DNA of 64,000 bases, from NCBI RefSeq assembly GCF_014692505.1, contig NZ_JACNYK010000005.1:186001-250000 (forward strand), read 5' to 3'. This document shows, piece by piece, positions 43,398 through 51,489 of this stretch (positions within the stretch are counted from its first letter, which is position 1; each line of letters starts with the position of its first letter). This DNA is from Sphingobacterium arenae (GTDB lineage Bacteria > Bacteroidota > Bacteroidia > Sphingobacteriales > Sphingobacteriaceae). The notes below the pieces were generated by a model. The model had not been told where the DNA came from and did not search any database. It saw only the letters and a list, made by a program, of their open reading frames with translations. The translations under genes were made by a program, and so were the position numbers.

Positions 43398-44720
43398 ATG
43401 GGGCGACTCCTGGATTTTTTCTTCTGGAAATTATTGCTCATACTGGTAATCACGGTAGGCATAGCCTATTTATTCTTTCAAAAATGGTACTTGCCTGCAA
43501 TCCTAACTTTTATCGTGCTTTTTGTACTCGCCTATCGATTGTTAGGCCAGCAACGGAAATTAGTTAAAGAAGTACTCGATTTTTCGGAAGCTGTACGTTA
43601 CAGGGATTTTACGCGACGGTTTGTCATTAGGCGTCCGAAATCTGTTGAAGGCAAATTGTTTTTGGCGTTCAACGATATTAACGAGGTGTATAAGCGTATC
43701 AGTATGGACAAGGAAATCCAACATCAATACCTCAATAAGGTTCTCAATATGTTGGATTCCGCGATTATTTTTTACCAAGAGGATACGGGAAAAGTAATGT
43801 GGATTAATGATGCATTTAAACGACTTTTTCGAACACCGCATATCGGAAATATTCGTGGTTTGATGAAACGAAATCCCGAATTGTATGAAAAAACAATTCA
43901 TATGAAACTTGGTAAACAGCAGGTGGAATCGGTGAGCCTAGCGATGGGGAAAATGAAATTACTCATGCATGGTTCCACGTTTTCAACGCAAGATGGAGCA
44001 TTTCGGATTGTCGTTTACCAGAATATAAGCGAAGCCATAGATGAAACGGAAACGAAGGCTTGGCATAAGCTACTACGGGTACTGACGCACGAAATTATGA
44101 ACTCTATTGCGCCGATCAGTTCACTGGCAGAGACGCTACATGCGCGGTTGGAACAGGGAAAGGGTGGAGAAGAAGATATAGAAGATCTTAAGGTTGGCAT
44201 CTATACGATAAAGCGACGTAGTGAGGGACTTCTACAGTTCGCCAAGAGTTACCGGTTGATTAATAAAGTAGATCAACCTAATTTTGTAGAAATACCATTG
44301 AGGATGCTTTTTGAAAGCGTCTATCAATTACTCGAACCTACACTGTTACAGAAAAATATCGATTTGGATATTATTTTGAAAGATACACGTCTAGTTCTTC
44401 GCGCGGACGTTAATCTGGTGGAGCAGGCTTTGATTAATCTTTTACTGAACGCAATGGAAGCTGTCAAGGATTGTGCTCAACCTTATATCAGTATAGCGGG
44501 GTTGAAAAGAGAGGACCATGTGGTTATTAAAATCCAAGATAATGGAAGGGGGATGTCTCCAGATATTCAAGAACAGATTTTTACACCATTTTTCACGACG
44601 AAGAAATCGGGCAGCGGGGTAGGACTGACCCTTAGTAAGCAAATTATGCTTTTGCACAAAGGTAACCTCTTTGTGGAAAGCGAAGAGAGGGAGGGAAGTA
44701 CGTTCACGTTACAATTTTAA
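43398..44720 (+). CDS. Histidine kinase, intramembrane-sensing layout
   Basis: A 440-residue sensor kinase. Two helices (~10-27 and ~32-48) are separated by only about five residues (QKWYL), so no periplasmic sensor exists. A PAS-like segment covers ~105-215 (MLDSAIIFYQEDTGKVMWINDAFKRLF). The H-box RVLTHEIMNSIAPISSLAETL has phospho-His231. The ATPase domain shows an N-box (NLLLNAMEAV), G1 (DNGRGM), F-box (FTPFFTTK) and G2 (GSGVGLTL). Kinases with this layout in Bacillota (BceS type) sense through an FtsX-type ABC permease, and this one is encoded beside nine such permeases. Its partner is the regulator immediately upstream. Confidence 0.92.
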   Translation: MGRLLDFFFWKLLLILVITVGIAYLFFQKWYLPAILTFIVLFVLAYRLLGQQRKLVKEVLDFSEAVRYRDFTRRFVIRRPKSVEGKLFLAFNDINEVYKRISMDKEIQHQYLNKVLNMLDSAIIFYQEDTGKVMWINDAFKRLFRTPHIGNIRGLMKRNPELYEKTIHMKLGKQQVESVSLAMGKMKLLMHGSTFSTQDGAFRIVVYQNISEAIDETETKAWHKLLRVLTHEIMNSIAPISSLAETLHARLEQGKGGEEDIEDLKVGIYTIKRRSEGLLQFAKSYRLINKVDQPNFVEIPLRMLFESVYQLLEPTLLQKNIDLDIILKDTRLVLRADVNLVEQALINLLLNAMEAVKDCAQPYISIAGLKREDHVVIKIQDNGRGMSPDIQEQIFTPFFTTKKSGSGVGLTLSKQIMLLHKGNLFVESEEREGSTFTLQF

Positions 44721-44838
44721 TTCTAAAATTGTAACGCCAATCACAACATATACCCGAATTTTACTGATGTATGTAGCATGAATCATATTTTTATCGTTTT
44801 TTTGAAAAGCGTTTAAATTATTATATTAAACTTGAATA

Positions 44839-45375
44839 ATGAAGAAAAGACTAATCGTTCCGTTTCTTAGTGTGTCGTTTTTGTTCCTGCTATCCTGTAG
44901 TAGTATAGATCCTGCACCTCCCAAGCCGATCATTGATCCTATTGTCTATGTAGAATTTCCTTGTCCGCAAAAGGATAATATTTACAAAATATGGCCAGAC
45001 ACGATCTTGCTCAACAATAAAGGCGAGTTTTATGGCAAGCTGGGAGACGATATATTTGATTTAAAATATGAATATACTGAATTTGCATTGGGTACATGCG
45101 AAGGAAAGCTGGATTTGCGAAATAAAGCAATTAATAGCCCGCTTGCTTGGTCGGTAAAAACAGATGAGGGCGGGAAAAGAGAGCATATTCCAACACGATC
45201 TGGCGTTCTTTACGTCAAAGAAGTTTTCTTACAGAAAGATATCGATCGAATTTTGAAGTTTAAAAGCGAGGAGGAAGTTGATTTTGAAGTTGCTTTGTTG
45301 AACTTTAACCAGGATACGATACAGCATAGTACGATTAAACTTATCTACAATCCAGATTTCAAAAAAGAAGAATAG
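44839..45375 (+). CDS. Uncharacterised lipoprotein
   Basis: A 178-residue exported lipoprotein: signal peptide with a basic start and long hydrophobic core, and lipobox LLSC with Cys20. A proline-rich linker (DPAPPKPIIDP) follows, then a compact, mostly beta-like domain with two Cys (PCPQKD and GTCEGK) that could form a disulphide. No family recognised. It lies 118 bp after the kinase gene, which is too far to call co-transcription with confidence. Localised to the outer- or inner-membrane periplasmic face. Confidence 0.75.
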   Translation: MKKRLIVPFLSVSFLFLLSCSSIDPAPPKPIIDPIVYVEFPCPQKDNIYKIWPDTILLNNKGEFYGKLGDDIFDLKYEYTEFALGTCEGKLDLRNKAINSPLAWSVKTDEGGKREHIPTRSGVLYVKEVFLQKDIDRILKFKSEEEVDFEVALLNFNQDTIQHSTIKLIYNPDFKKEE

Positions 45376-45393
45376 TCGCTCATTCTTAATGAT

Positions 45394-45401
45394 TATCTTT
45401 G
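45394..45401 (+). promoter_or_regulatory. Perfect -7 box almost touching a start codon
   Basis: TATCTTTG fits TAnnTTTG. The annotated ATG at 45406 is only 5 bp downstream, so transcription would start at about the first codon. Either the message is leaderless or this box is accidental. Confidence 0.35.
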
Positions 45402-45405
45402 TGAT

Positions 45406-45885
45406 ATGCGCTACTACTGGGATCTGATAAAACATTTTTTTGTATCTAATAGCCGGCATGGTACGCATTCTCCGTTTGTTTACGATTTGGCGGTAAATGC
45501 AATTTATACGGTTTCACGTGTGCATATGTGCCATATCAATGTCCCTTTAGGTTTTAAACCACGTTATAAAAAGTTGTTGTTGCGCATCTTGGCACGTATG
45601 GAGAAGGAGGAGGTTGCCTATTTCGAACAAACAACGGATGCCAATGTGTTTTGGATAGAATTGAAAGAAACACCCCTTCGGGACATCATCGAAGCGGTGC
45701 GTCAGGGGAAGCTCATTGTTGTACATGAACCTTTTCAAACTCGCAAAACAAAACGGATATGGCAGCAACTGGTGCAAAGTGCAGACGTTGTAGTATCGAT
45801 CAATCTATTTCATTTTGGCATATTAATTTACCGCAAAGAACAACGAAAAGAAAATTTTCAGCTACGTTATCCGTTTTGGAGGTGA
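45406..45885 (+). CDS. Core-less relative of a class I SAM methyltransferase family
   Basis: A 159-residue protein. The N-terminal HGTHSPFVYDLA and the C-terminal half (IVVHEPFQTRKTKRIWQQLVQSADVVVSINLFHFGILIYRKEQ, ending FQLRYPFW) resemble the two ends of a ~240-residue Bacteroidota methyltransferase-like family as I remember it (HG-HSPFV near the start; DLF-x-GI-x-F-x-K-x-Q near the end). The middle SAM-binding segment, normally with an acidic-Gly motif such as E-x-G-T-S, is missing. The frame is intact, so it may be a stable reduced protein or a decayed gene. No enzymatic activity should be assumed. Confidence 0.6.
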   Translation: MRYYWDLIKHFFVSNSRHGTHSPFVYDLAVNAIYTVSRVHMCHINVPLGFKPRYKKLLLRILARMEKEEVAYFEQTTDANVFWIELKETPLRDIIEAVRQGKLIVVHEPFQTRKTKRIWQQLVQSADVVVSINLFHFGILIYRKEQRKENFQLRYPFWR

Positions 45886-45888
45886 ACG

Positions 45889-47055
45889 TTAAAAAGCTTC
45901 GCTGATACTTAAATAAAATCCTGATTGTCTCTTCTCGCCTGGTCTTTTTTCTCCAAACGCATAGTCAAAACGGACAGTGCTGTTGTGCTCTAAGCTAAAG
46001 AAATAACGGATGCCACCGCCAAAACTAGGTACGAAGCGTAAATTATGCTGTTGGGAGAAGGTGCTGCCTGTTCCACCAAAGCCGACAATGCCCAAACGGG
46101 GGATGAACCGATATCGCAATTCCAATTGTGCCGCGGCATAATTCTTATCTTTGTATCGACCAAGGTAGTAACCGCGCATCGTCATGTCGCCGCCCAGATC
46201 GCGATAGGTATAAAAAGGAACATTTTTCCCGAAGGTGCCACGATAAAGCGCCTGCCCGGCAAGGGTTATCTGTGACGAAAGAGGATGAAACCCTCTGACA
46301 TCAGCTTCCAATTGACTTCCTGTGAAATTATCTCCGCCCCAGAAATTAGGAGCATAGGCATATTTTAGTCGGGAATAGAAACCGCGGGTTGTATAGGTCG
46401 TATTATTTCGGGTATCATAAAGAGACGACACGCCCAGGGCCAAGTATTGCCCACCTGTTTTTCCGAATACGTCGGGCTGTTCAAAAATCCCACCAGATTC
46501 ACGGTCTTCAAACTTGAAATATTCATAATTCGCGTTTATACCAGCATACCATCTAGGAGCTATTTTCTTCTCTACGTCTGCTTTTGCCCGTACGAGTTGT
46601 TGTTCTAAAAAATCTTCATCGGTGAGCCACGTGTTTGATCCTAGCCCATAGAAGTTAAAAGGCCAGTCTCGGTAACGTAGTTCGGATAGGATGTGATAAG
46701 CGTTATCTTGTGTCCATATATCGGTTAGCAATTTTATGTTTTTCTGCTTTTTCGTGGTGAGTGTCCCCATAAGCGTTATATTGGAGGTCCGACTATTTGG
46801 GTCGGTTTTATCTAAATAGAAATTGTATGTTCCAGCAATGCCGTACTCTACGCCGGTCTCTTGGGCATATCCCAGAGCTGGCAAAACAATCAGGCTGGCT
46901 CCCCGGGTCGAATCTTTTTCTGAAGAAAAGAACTTTTTAATCGTTCTTTTTATAAATGTTTGTTCCTGAGCATAAGTAGGGGAGAAAAATGACATTATTA
47001 ACAATGAAGTCAATAGCAATATATTTCCGAAAAGCCCTTTTCGTTTTATGAGCAT
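45889..47055 (-). CDS. Omp85/BamA-like outer-membrane barrel protein without POTRA domains
   Basis: A 388-residue surface-antigen (D15/Bac_surface_Ag) type barrel. I start at 47055 (MLIKRKGLFGNILLLTSLLIMSFF), giving a proper signal peptide cleaved after TYAQ; the 47202 start adds an unlikely soluble leader. After a short linker the whole protein is barrel: SLYDTRNNTTYTTRGFYSRL, the Omp85 L6-type RGYYLGRYKD near residue 310, and the closing GGIRYFFSLEHNSTVRFDYAFG, ending in Phe as BAM substrates do. No POTRA repeats precede the barrel, unlike BamA. It may be an autonomous patatin- or lipid-related channel. It is convergent with the previous gene, 3 bp apart. Confidence 0.85.
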   Translation of the reverse strand: MLIKRKGLFGNILLLTSLLIMSFFSPTYAQEQTFIKRTIKKFFSSEKDSTRGASLIVLPALGYAQETGVEYGIAGTYNFYLDKTDPNSRTSNITLMGTLTTKKQKNIKLLTDIWTQDNAYHILSELRYRDWPFNFYGLGSNTWLTDEDFLEQQLVRAKADVEKKIAPRWYAGINANYEYFKFEDRESGGIFEQPDVFGKTGGQYLALGVSSLYDTRNNTTYTTRGFYSRLKYAYAPNFWGGDNFTGSQLEADVRGFHPLSSQITLAGQALYRGTFGKNVPFYTYRDLGGDMTMRGYYLGRYKDKNYAAAQLELRYRFIPRLGIVGFGGTGSTFSQQHNLRFVPSFGGGIRYFFSLEHNSTVRFDYAFGEKRPGEKRQSGFYLSISEAF

Positions 47056-47151
47056 AAGTAACTGTCTTGAAAAATCCGGTGCAAGATGTAAATTATTTCG
47101 TTGCGTATCAAGTATATGGTGCAAACGGCCGTTTTTTTTTGTGAAATATTT

Positions 47152-47180
47152 TTGTAGTTTCGATGTAGTCGCTATCTTTG
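47152..47180 (+). promoter_or_regulatory. Promoter of the tRNA-tuf cluster
   Basis: TTG (47152-47154), 18 bp, TATCTTTG (47173-47180): both Bacteroidota housekeeping elements at good spacing. Transcription would begin near 47187, about 165 bp before the first tRNA. Confidence 0.65.
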
Positions 47181-47353
47181 CCTCATCAAAATCGAATGAC
47201 AATTAAAAGTTGTTTGAAGGAGATCATTAGCGTTCTTTAACACAAGAAAAAAGTTTTTAAAAAACTTGCAAATATCAAAATTAAGTTGGATTTTTGCACT
47301 CGCTATCTAAAAAGGTAGATGTTCTTTGGAGAGTTTTTTAAAATTAAAATATT

Positions 47354-47426
<73 letters not shown>

Positions 47427-47452
47427 CTAAATGCAAATTATTTTGCAGGTAT

Positions 47453-47533
47453 GGAGGGGTTCCAGAGCGGTCAAATGGGACGGACTGTAAATCCGTTGCT
47501 TCGGCTTCGAAGGTTCGAATCCTTCTCCCTCCA
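47453..47533 (+). tRNA. tRNA-Tyr (anticodon GTA)
   Basis: An 81-nt class II tRNA with a long variable arm. Anticodon loop CTGTAAA (GTA), T-arm GAAGGTTCGAATCCTTC, acceptor GGAGGGG with TCCCTCC. CCA follows in the genome (47534-47536), unlike the neighbouring tRNAs. Confidence 0.97.
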
Positions 47534-47601
47534 CCATTTCGATTTTAGCATGATGGATGTTATTTCATAAAAAGATTGACATTTTCATATAAAATCATTC
47601 A

Positions 47602-47674
47602 GCGGAAGTAGCTCAATTGGTAGAGCGATAGCCTTCCAAGCTATAGGTTGCGGGTTCGAGGCCCGTCTTCCGCT
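47602..47674 (+). tRNA. tRNA-Gly (anticodon TCC)
   Basis: A 73-nt cloverleaf; acceptor GCGGAAG/CTTCCGC, anticodon loop CTTCCAA (TCC), T-loop GGGTTCGAGGCCC. Confidence 0.97.
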
Positions 47675-47763
47675 CATTTTTAAAGTTTGATTTTAAGTCT
47701 CTGTCTTTTTGATGAAACGTCCAAATAGGTAGAGGCTATTATCTGTAGATAAGCTTTTTATAA

Positions 47764-47828
<65 letters not shown>

Positions 47829-47835
<7 letters not shown>

Positions 47836-47863
47836 CGAGAAATATGAAAGTTTATTACTTTTG
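47829..47863 (+). promoter_or_regulatory. Possible separate tuf promoter
   Basis: TACTTTTG (47856-47863) fits TAnnTTTG. A TTTG (47829-47832) inside the 3' end of the tRNA lies 23 bp upstream. It would give tuf a ~40-nt leader independent of the tRNA transcript. Confidence 0.5.
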
Positions 47864-47911
47864 TAAAGGATTTAATAAAGAAACATTTTATAATTACTAA
47901 TTCGCATAAAC

Positions 47912-49099
47912 ATGGCAAAAGAGAAATTTGACCGGAGTAAACCGCACTTAAATATCGGTACAATCGGTCACGTTGACCACGGTAAAACAACTACTACAGC
48001 CGCTATCACTAAAGTATTAGCTGATAAAGGTTTTTCAGAAGCGCGTTCATTTGATTCAATTGACTCTGCTCCTGAAGAAAAAGAGCGTGGTATCACAATT
48101 AACACGTCACACGTAGAATACCAAACAGCGAACCGTCACTATGCGCACGTTGACTGTCCAGGTCACGCTGACTATGTAAAAAACATGGTTACTGGTGCTG
48201 CACAAATGGATGGTGCTATCATCGTAGTTGCTGCGACAGATGGTCCTATGCCTCAAACTCGTGAGCACATCTTGTTGGCTCGCCAGGTAGGTGTTCCTGC
48301 GTTAGTAGTATTTTTGAACAAAGTTGATTTAGTTGACGACGAAGAGTTGTTAGAGCTTGTTGAAATGGAAGTTCGTGAATTGTTGTCATTCTACGAATTC
48401 CCAGGTGATGATATTCCTGTAGTTAAAGGATCTGCTTTAGGTGCATTGAATGGTGAAGAGCAATGGGTTGATAAAATCATGGAATTAATGGATGCTGTAG
48501 ATAACTACATTCCAATTCCTCCACGTTTGACTGAGCTTCCTTTCTTGATGCCGATCGAGGATGTATTCTCTATCACAGGTCGTGGTACAGTTGCTACTGG
48601 TCGTATCGAAAGAGGTGTAATCAACTCTGGTGATGCAGTTGATATCTTAGGTATGGGTGCTGAGAACTTGAAATCTACAGTAACAGGCGTAGAGATGTTC
48701 CGCAAGATTTTGGATTACGGTGAAGCTGGTGACAACGTAGGTTTGTTGTTACGTGGTATTGAAAAAACAGATATTCGTCGTGGTATGGTAATCTGTAAAC
48801 CAGGCACAGTAACTCCTCATACAGACTTCAAAGCTGAGGTATATGTATTGTCAAAAGCAGAAGGTGGTCGTCATACACCATTCTTTAACAAATACCGCCC
48901 TCAATTCTATTTCCGTACGACTGACGTAACAGGAGAGATCTCCTTGCCAGAAGGTACTGAAATGGTTATGCCTGGTGATAACGTAACAATTTCAGTAAAA
49001 TTGATTAACGCAATCGCTATGGAAAAAGGTCTACGTTTCGCTATCCGTGAAGGTGGTCGTACCGTAGGAGCTGGTCAGGTAACTGAAATCGTAGCGTAA
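47912..49099 (+). CDS. tuf: Elongation factor Tu
   Basis: A 395-residue translation GTPase that delivers aminoacyl-tRNA to the ribosome. G1 GHVDHGKTT (~18-26), G2 RGITINTSHV, G3 DCPGHADY, G4 NKVD, then domains 2 and 3 to the terminal GAGQVTEIVA. Full normal length. Codon choice is strongly biased, as expected for one of the cell's most abundant proteins. It follows four tRNA genes and is closed by a terminator at 49132. Confidence 0.99.
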   Translation: MAKEKFDRSKPHLNIGTIGHVDHGKTTTTAAITKVLADKGFSEARSFDSIDSAPEEKERGITINTSHVEYQTANRHYAHVDCPGHADYVKNMVTGAAQMDGAIIVVAATDGPMPQTREHILLARQVGVPALVVFLNKVDLVDDEELLELVEMEVRELLSFYEFPGDDIPVVKGSALGALNGEEQWVDKIMELMDAVDNYIPIPPRLTELPFLMPIEDVFSITGRGTVATGRIERGVINSGDAVDILGMGAENLKSTVTGVEMFRKILDYGEAGDNVGLLLRGIEKTDIRRGMVICKPGTVTPHTDFKAEVYVLSKAEGGRHTPFFNKYRPQFYFRTTDVTGEISLPEGTEMVMPGDNVTISVKLINAIAMEKGLRFAIREGGRTVGAGQVTEIVA

Positions 49100-49131
49100 T
49101 CTTTTTTTAAGATTATCCTAACATCATAAAA

Positions 49132-49169
49132 ACAAGCTAATTGGCTTAGGCTAGTTAGCTTGTTTTTTC
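49132..49169 (+). terminator. Intrinsic terminator after tuf
   Basis: ACAAGCTAA (49132-49140) pairs with TTAGCTTGT (49155-49163), followed by a T-run. Confidence 0.85.
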
Positions 49170-49215
49170 TATTTTCCAAATAAACATTCGTAAAGTAGAA
49201 AAAAAGTAAATAATA

Positions 49216-49247
49216 TTTGCGCTAATAGCGTTGAAACGCTATATTTG
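49216..49247 (+). promoter_or_regulatory. Promoter of tRNA-Trp/secE/nusG
   Basis: TTTG (49216-49219), 20 bp, TATATTTG (49240-49247), matching the TTG/TAnnTTTG consensus. The start would be about 10 bp before the tRNA. Confidence 0.65.
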
Positions 49248-49262
49248 CGTCATCAAAAACCA

Positions 49263-49334
49263 AGGGGTATAGTATAATGGTTAGTATAGCGGTCTCCAAA
49301 ACCGTTGGTCTGGGTTCGAATCCTGGTACCCCTG
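49263..49334 (+). tRNA. tRNA-Trp (anticodon CCA)
   Basis: A 72-nt cloverleaf; acceptor AGGGGTA/TACCCCT, anticodon loop CTCCAAA (CCA), T-loop GGGTTCGAATCC. Its usual place in Bacteroidota is between tuf and secE. Confidence 0.97.
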
Positions 49335-49359
49335 CTAAAATAATTTAGGTAAACTAAAA

Positions 49360-49554
49360 ATGGCTAAAGTACTTGATTTTTTAAAAAGCTCCTATGTCGA
49401 GGTTACAGAAAAAGTAACTTGGCCTACTTGGGCGCAATTACAAAACTCGGCGGTAGTGGTACTTGTAGCTTCTGTCATTATTGCGCTGTTGATATTTGTG
49501 ATGGATAAAGCTTCAAGTAATCTGTTGGAGTTGTTGTACGGAATTACTTCCTAA
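49360..49554 (+). CDS. secE: Preprotein translocase subunit SecE
   Basis: A 64-residue single-helix form of SecE. An amphipathic N-terminal helix (LKSSYVEVTEKVTWPTWAQLQNS) carries the conserved K-V-T-W-P motif. One transmembrane helix follows (~28-50, VVVLVASVIIALLIFVMD). It clamps SecY in the inner membrane. It is followed by nusG after 19 bp, the conserved order. Confidence 0.96.
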   Translation: MAKVLDFLKSSYVEVTEKVTWPTWAQLQNSAVVVLVASVIIALLIFVMDKASSNLLELLYGITS

Positions 49555-49573
49555 ATTTATCATTAAAAATTTT

Positions 49574-50119
49574 ATGGCAGATCAAACGTTAAAATGGTAT
49601 GTAGTTCGTGCCGTTAGTGGAAAAGAGAAAAAGGTGAAGCAATATGTCGAGGCTGAAGTGAACCGTATGGGAATTCAACACTTGGTACCTCAAGTATTGA
49701 TTCCAATGGAAAAATATTATCAAATGCGTGATGGGAAGAAAGTGGCAAAAGAGCGTAACTACTACCCTGGGTATGTTTTGATAGAAGCAGCATTGGACGG
49801 AGAGATTGAGCATGCAATCAAGAACTTGAATAGTGTTATTGGGTTTCTTGGTGATAAAGCTGGTAATGCTATCCCTTTACGCCCTGCTGAAGTAAACCGC
49901 ATTTTAGGTAAGGTGGACGAGATGGCTGAGCAAGGCGAAAGCATGAATGTTCCGTATTATGTTGGTGAAACAGTGAAAGTAAACGACGGACCGTTTAACG
50001 GATTTACTGGAGAAATCGAAGAGGTGCATGAAGACAAGAAGAAACTGACCGTTATGGTGAAAGTCTTTGGGCGGAAAACTCCATTAGAGTTGAACTACAT
50101 GCAGGTAGAAAAAGAATAA
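49574..50119 (+). CDS. nusG: Transcription termination/antitermination factor NusG
   Basis: A 181-residue protein. The NGN domain begins LKWYVVRAVSGKEKKVKQYVE and includes YYPGYVLIEA, which binds the RNA polymerase clamp. The C-terminal KOW domain is GETVKVNDGPFNGFTGEIEEV, which binds ribosomal protein S10 or Rho. Length is normal. A terminator follows at 50137, separating it from the ribosomal protein genes. Confidence 0.98.
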   Translation: MADQTLKWYVVRAVSGKEKKVKQYVEAEVNRMGIQHLVPQVLIPMEKYYQMRDGKKVAKERNYYPGYVLIEAALDGEIEHAIKNLNSVIGFLGDKAGNAIPLRPAEVNRILGKVDEMAEQGESMNVPYYVGETVKVNDGPFNGFTGEIEEVHEDKKKLTVMVKVFGRKTPLELNYMQVEKE

Positions 50120-50136
50120 ATTAAAATTTGTATAGG

Positions 50137-50170
50137 AAAAGGGGGATCCATATGGTTGCCCCTTTTTATT
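50137..50170 (+). terminator. Intrinsic terminator after nusG
   Basis: AAAAGGGG (50137-50144) pairs with CCCCTTTT (50159-50166), with the T-run continuing into TTATTTT. Confidence 0.8.
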
Positions 50171-50205
50171 TTGTGTTTTACTTTTTTTATTTCAGAAAAT
50201 CTTAT

Positions 50206-50213
50206 TATCTTTG
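50206..50213 (+). promoter_or_regulatory. -7 box of the rplK operon promoter
   Basis: TATCTTTG matches TAnnTTTG. It leaves a ~105-nt leader before rplK, long enough for an autoregulatory structure. The -33 TTG is not obvious in a T-rich tract. Confidence 0.55.
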
Positions 50214-50321
50214 CACCTCGTTTGGTCATATTATTTTATGTGGCTTTCGAAAAACAATAAATGTTACGTTATAATGCTTCCACCTTACTAACAAACATTT
50301 AACAATTAAATTCAAAACAAA

Positions 50322-50765
50322 ATGGCAAAAGAAGTCAGTGCGTTAGTAAAATTACAAGTAAAGGGCGGTGCTGCGAATCCATCTCCTCCTGTAGGCCCTG
50401 CATTGGGTGCTAAAGGGGTGAATATCATGGACTTCTGTAAGCAATTTAACGCTCGTACGCAAGACAAACCAGGTCAAGTACTACCTGTTGTCATTACAGT
50501 TTACAGCGACAAATCATTCGATTTTATCATTAAGACGCCACCGGTAGCTGTTCAGTTAAAAGATGCAGCTAAACTGAAAAGTGGGTCAGGTGAACCTAAC
50601 CGTAAAAAAGTGGCTTCCATTACGTGGGAGCAGGTTGAGGTAATTGCCAAAGATAAAATGCCTGATTTGAATGCATTTACTGTAGAGTCTGCCATGAAAA
50701 TGGTGGCTGGAACAGCACGGAGTATGGGCATTACCGTTTCTGGTAGCGCTCCTTGGAACAATTAA
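50322..50765 (+). CDS. rplK: 50S ribosomal protein L11
   Basis: A 147-residue protein. The N-terminal domain is KLQVKGGAANPSPPVGPALGAKGVNIMDFCKQFN with the flexible proline-rich factor-binding turn. The C-terminal rRNA-binding domain ends GTARSMGITVSG. It forms the GTPase-associated region with L10/L12. First gene of rplKAJL-rpoBC. Confidence 0.98.
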   Translation: MAKEVSALVKLQVKGGAANPSPPVGPALGAKGVNIMDFCKQFNARTQDKPGQVLPVVITVYSDKSFDFIIKTPPVAVQLKDAAKLKSGSGEPNRKKVASITWEQVEVIAKDKMPDLNAFTVESAMKMVAGTARSMGITVSGSAPWNN

Positions 50766-50788
50766 TTTAACGAAATCAGTTTAAGAAA

Positions 50789-51487
50789 GTGGCTAGATTA
50801 ACAAAAAATCAAAAAGCGGCACTATCCAAAATTGAAGCTGGTAAGGCGTATTCTTTACAAGAAGCAGCAGCTTTGGTTAAAGAGATTACGGCGACGAAAT
50901 TTGATGCTTCTGTGGATATCGACGTTCGTTTAGGCGTGGATCCTCGTAAGGCAAACCAAATGGTTCGCGGTATCGCTACATTACCTCACGGAACCGGTAA
51001 AACCGTGCGTGTTTTAGTATTGTGTACTCCTGATAAGGAGGAAGAAGCTAAGGCAGCGGGTGCGGAATACGTGGGGCTTGATGACTATATCAGCAAGATC
51101 GAAGGTGGTTGGACTGATGTTGATATCATTATTACTATGCCTAGTGTTATGGCTAAAGTGGGTAAATTAGGACGTATTTTAGGTCCTAGAAACTTGATGC
51201 CTAACCCGAAAACTGGTACAGTGACTACGGAAGTAGGCAAGGCTGTAACGGAAGTTAAAGGTGGTAAAATTGATTTCAAAGTCGACAAAACCGGTATCAT
51301 TCATACTTCAGTGGGTAAGGCGTCGTTCGAAGCAGACAAGATTTATGACAATGCATTAGAGGTATTACAAACTATTGCGCGTCTTAAACCTACTGCCGCT
51401 AAAGGAACATACTTTAGAAGTATTCACATCTCTTCAACGATGAGTCCTAGTATTCATGTGGAGACTAAATCAGTAGCAGGAATTTAA
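50789..51487 (+). CDS. rplA: 50S ribosomal protein L1
   Basis: A 232-residue L1-stalk protein. Two-domain fold: FDASVDIDVRLGVDPRKANQMVRG, then the conserved MPNPKTGTV and the C-terminal GTYFRSIHISSTMSPSI. It starts with GTG at 50789, 23 bp after rplK. In other bacteria L1 also represses its own operon by binding the leader mRNA. It ends 2 bp before rplJ. Confidence 0.98.
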   Translation: MARLTKNQKAALSKIEAGKAYSLQEAAALVKEITATKFDASVDIDVRLGVDPRKANQMVRGIATLPHGTGKTVRVLVLCTPDKEEEAKAAGAEYVGLDDYISKIEGGWTDVDIIITMPSVMAKVGKLGRILGPRNLMPNPKTGTVTTEVGKAVTEVKGGKIDFKVDKTGIIHTSVGKASFEADKIYDNALEVLQTIARLKPTAAKGTYFRSIHISSTMSPSIHVETKSVAGI

Positions 51488-51489
51488 TC

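Noticed and set aside
47056..47202. N-terminal extension of the Omp85-like gene
   Set aside because: It would put 49 polar residues before a signal peptide and overlap the opposing tRNA-cluster promoter.
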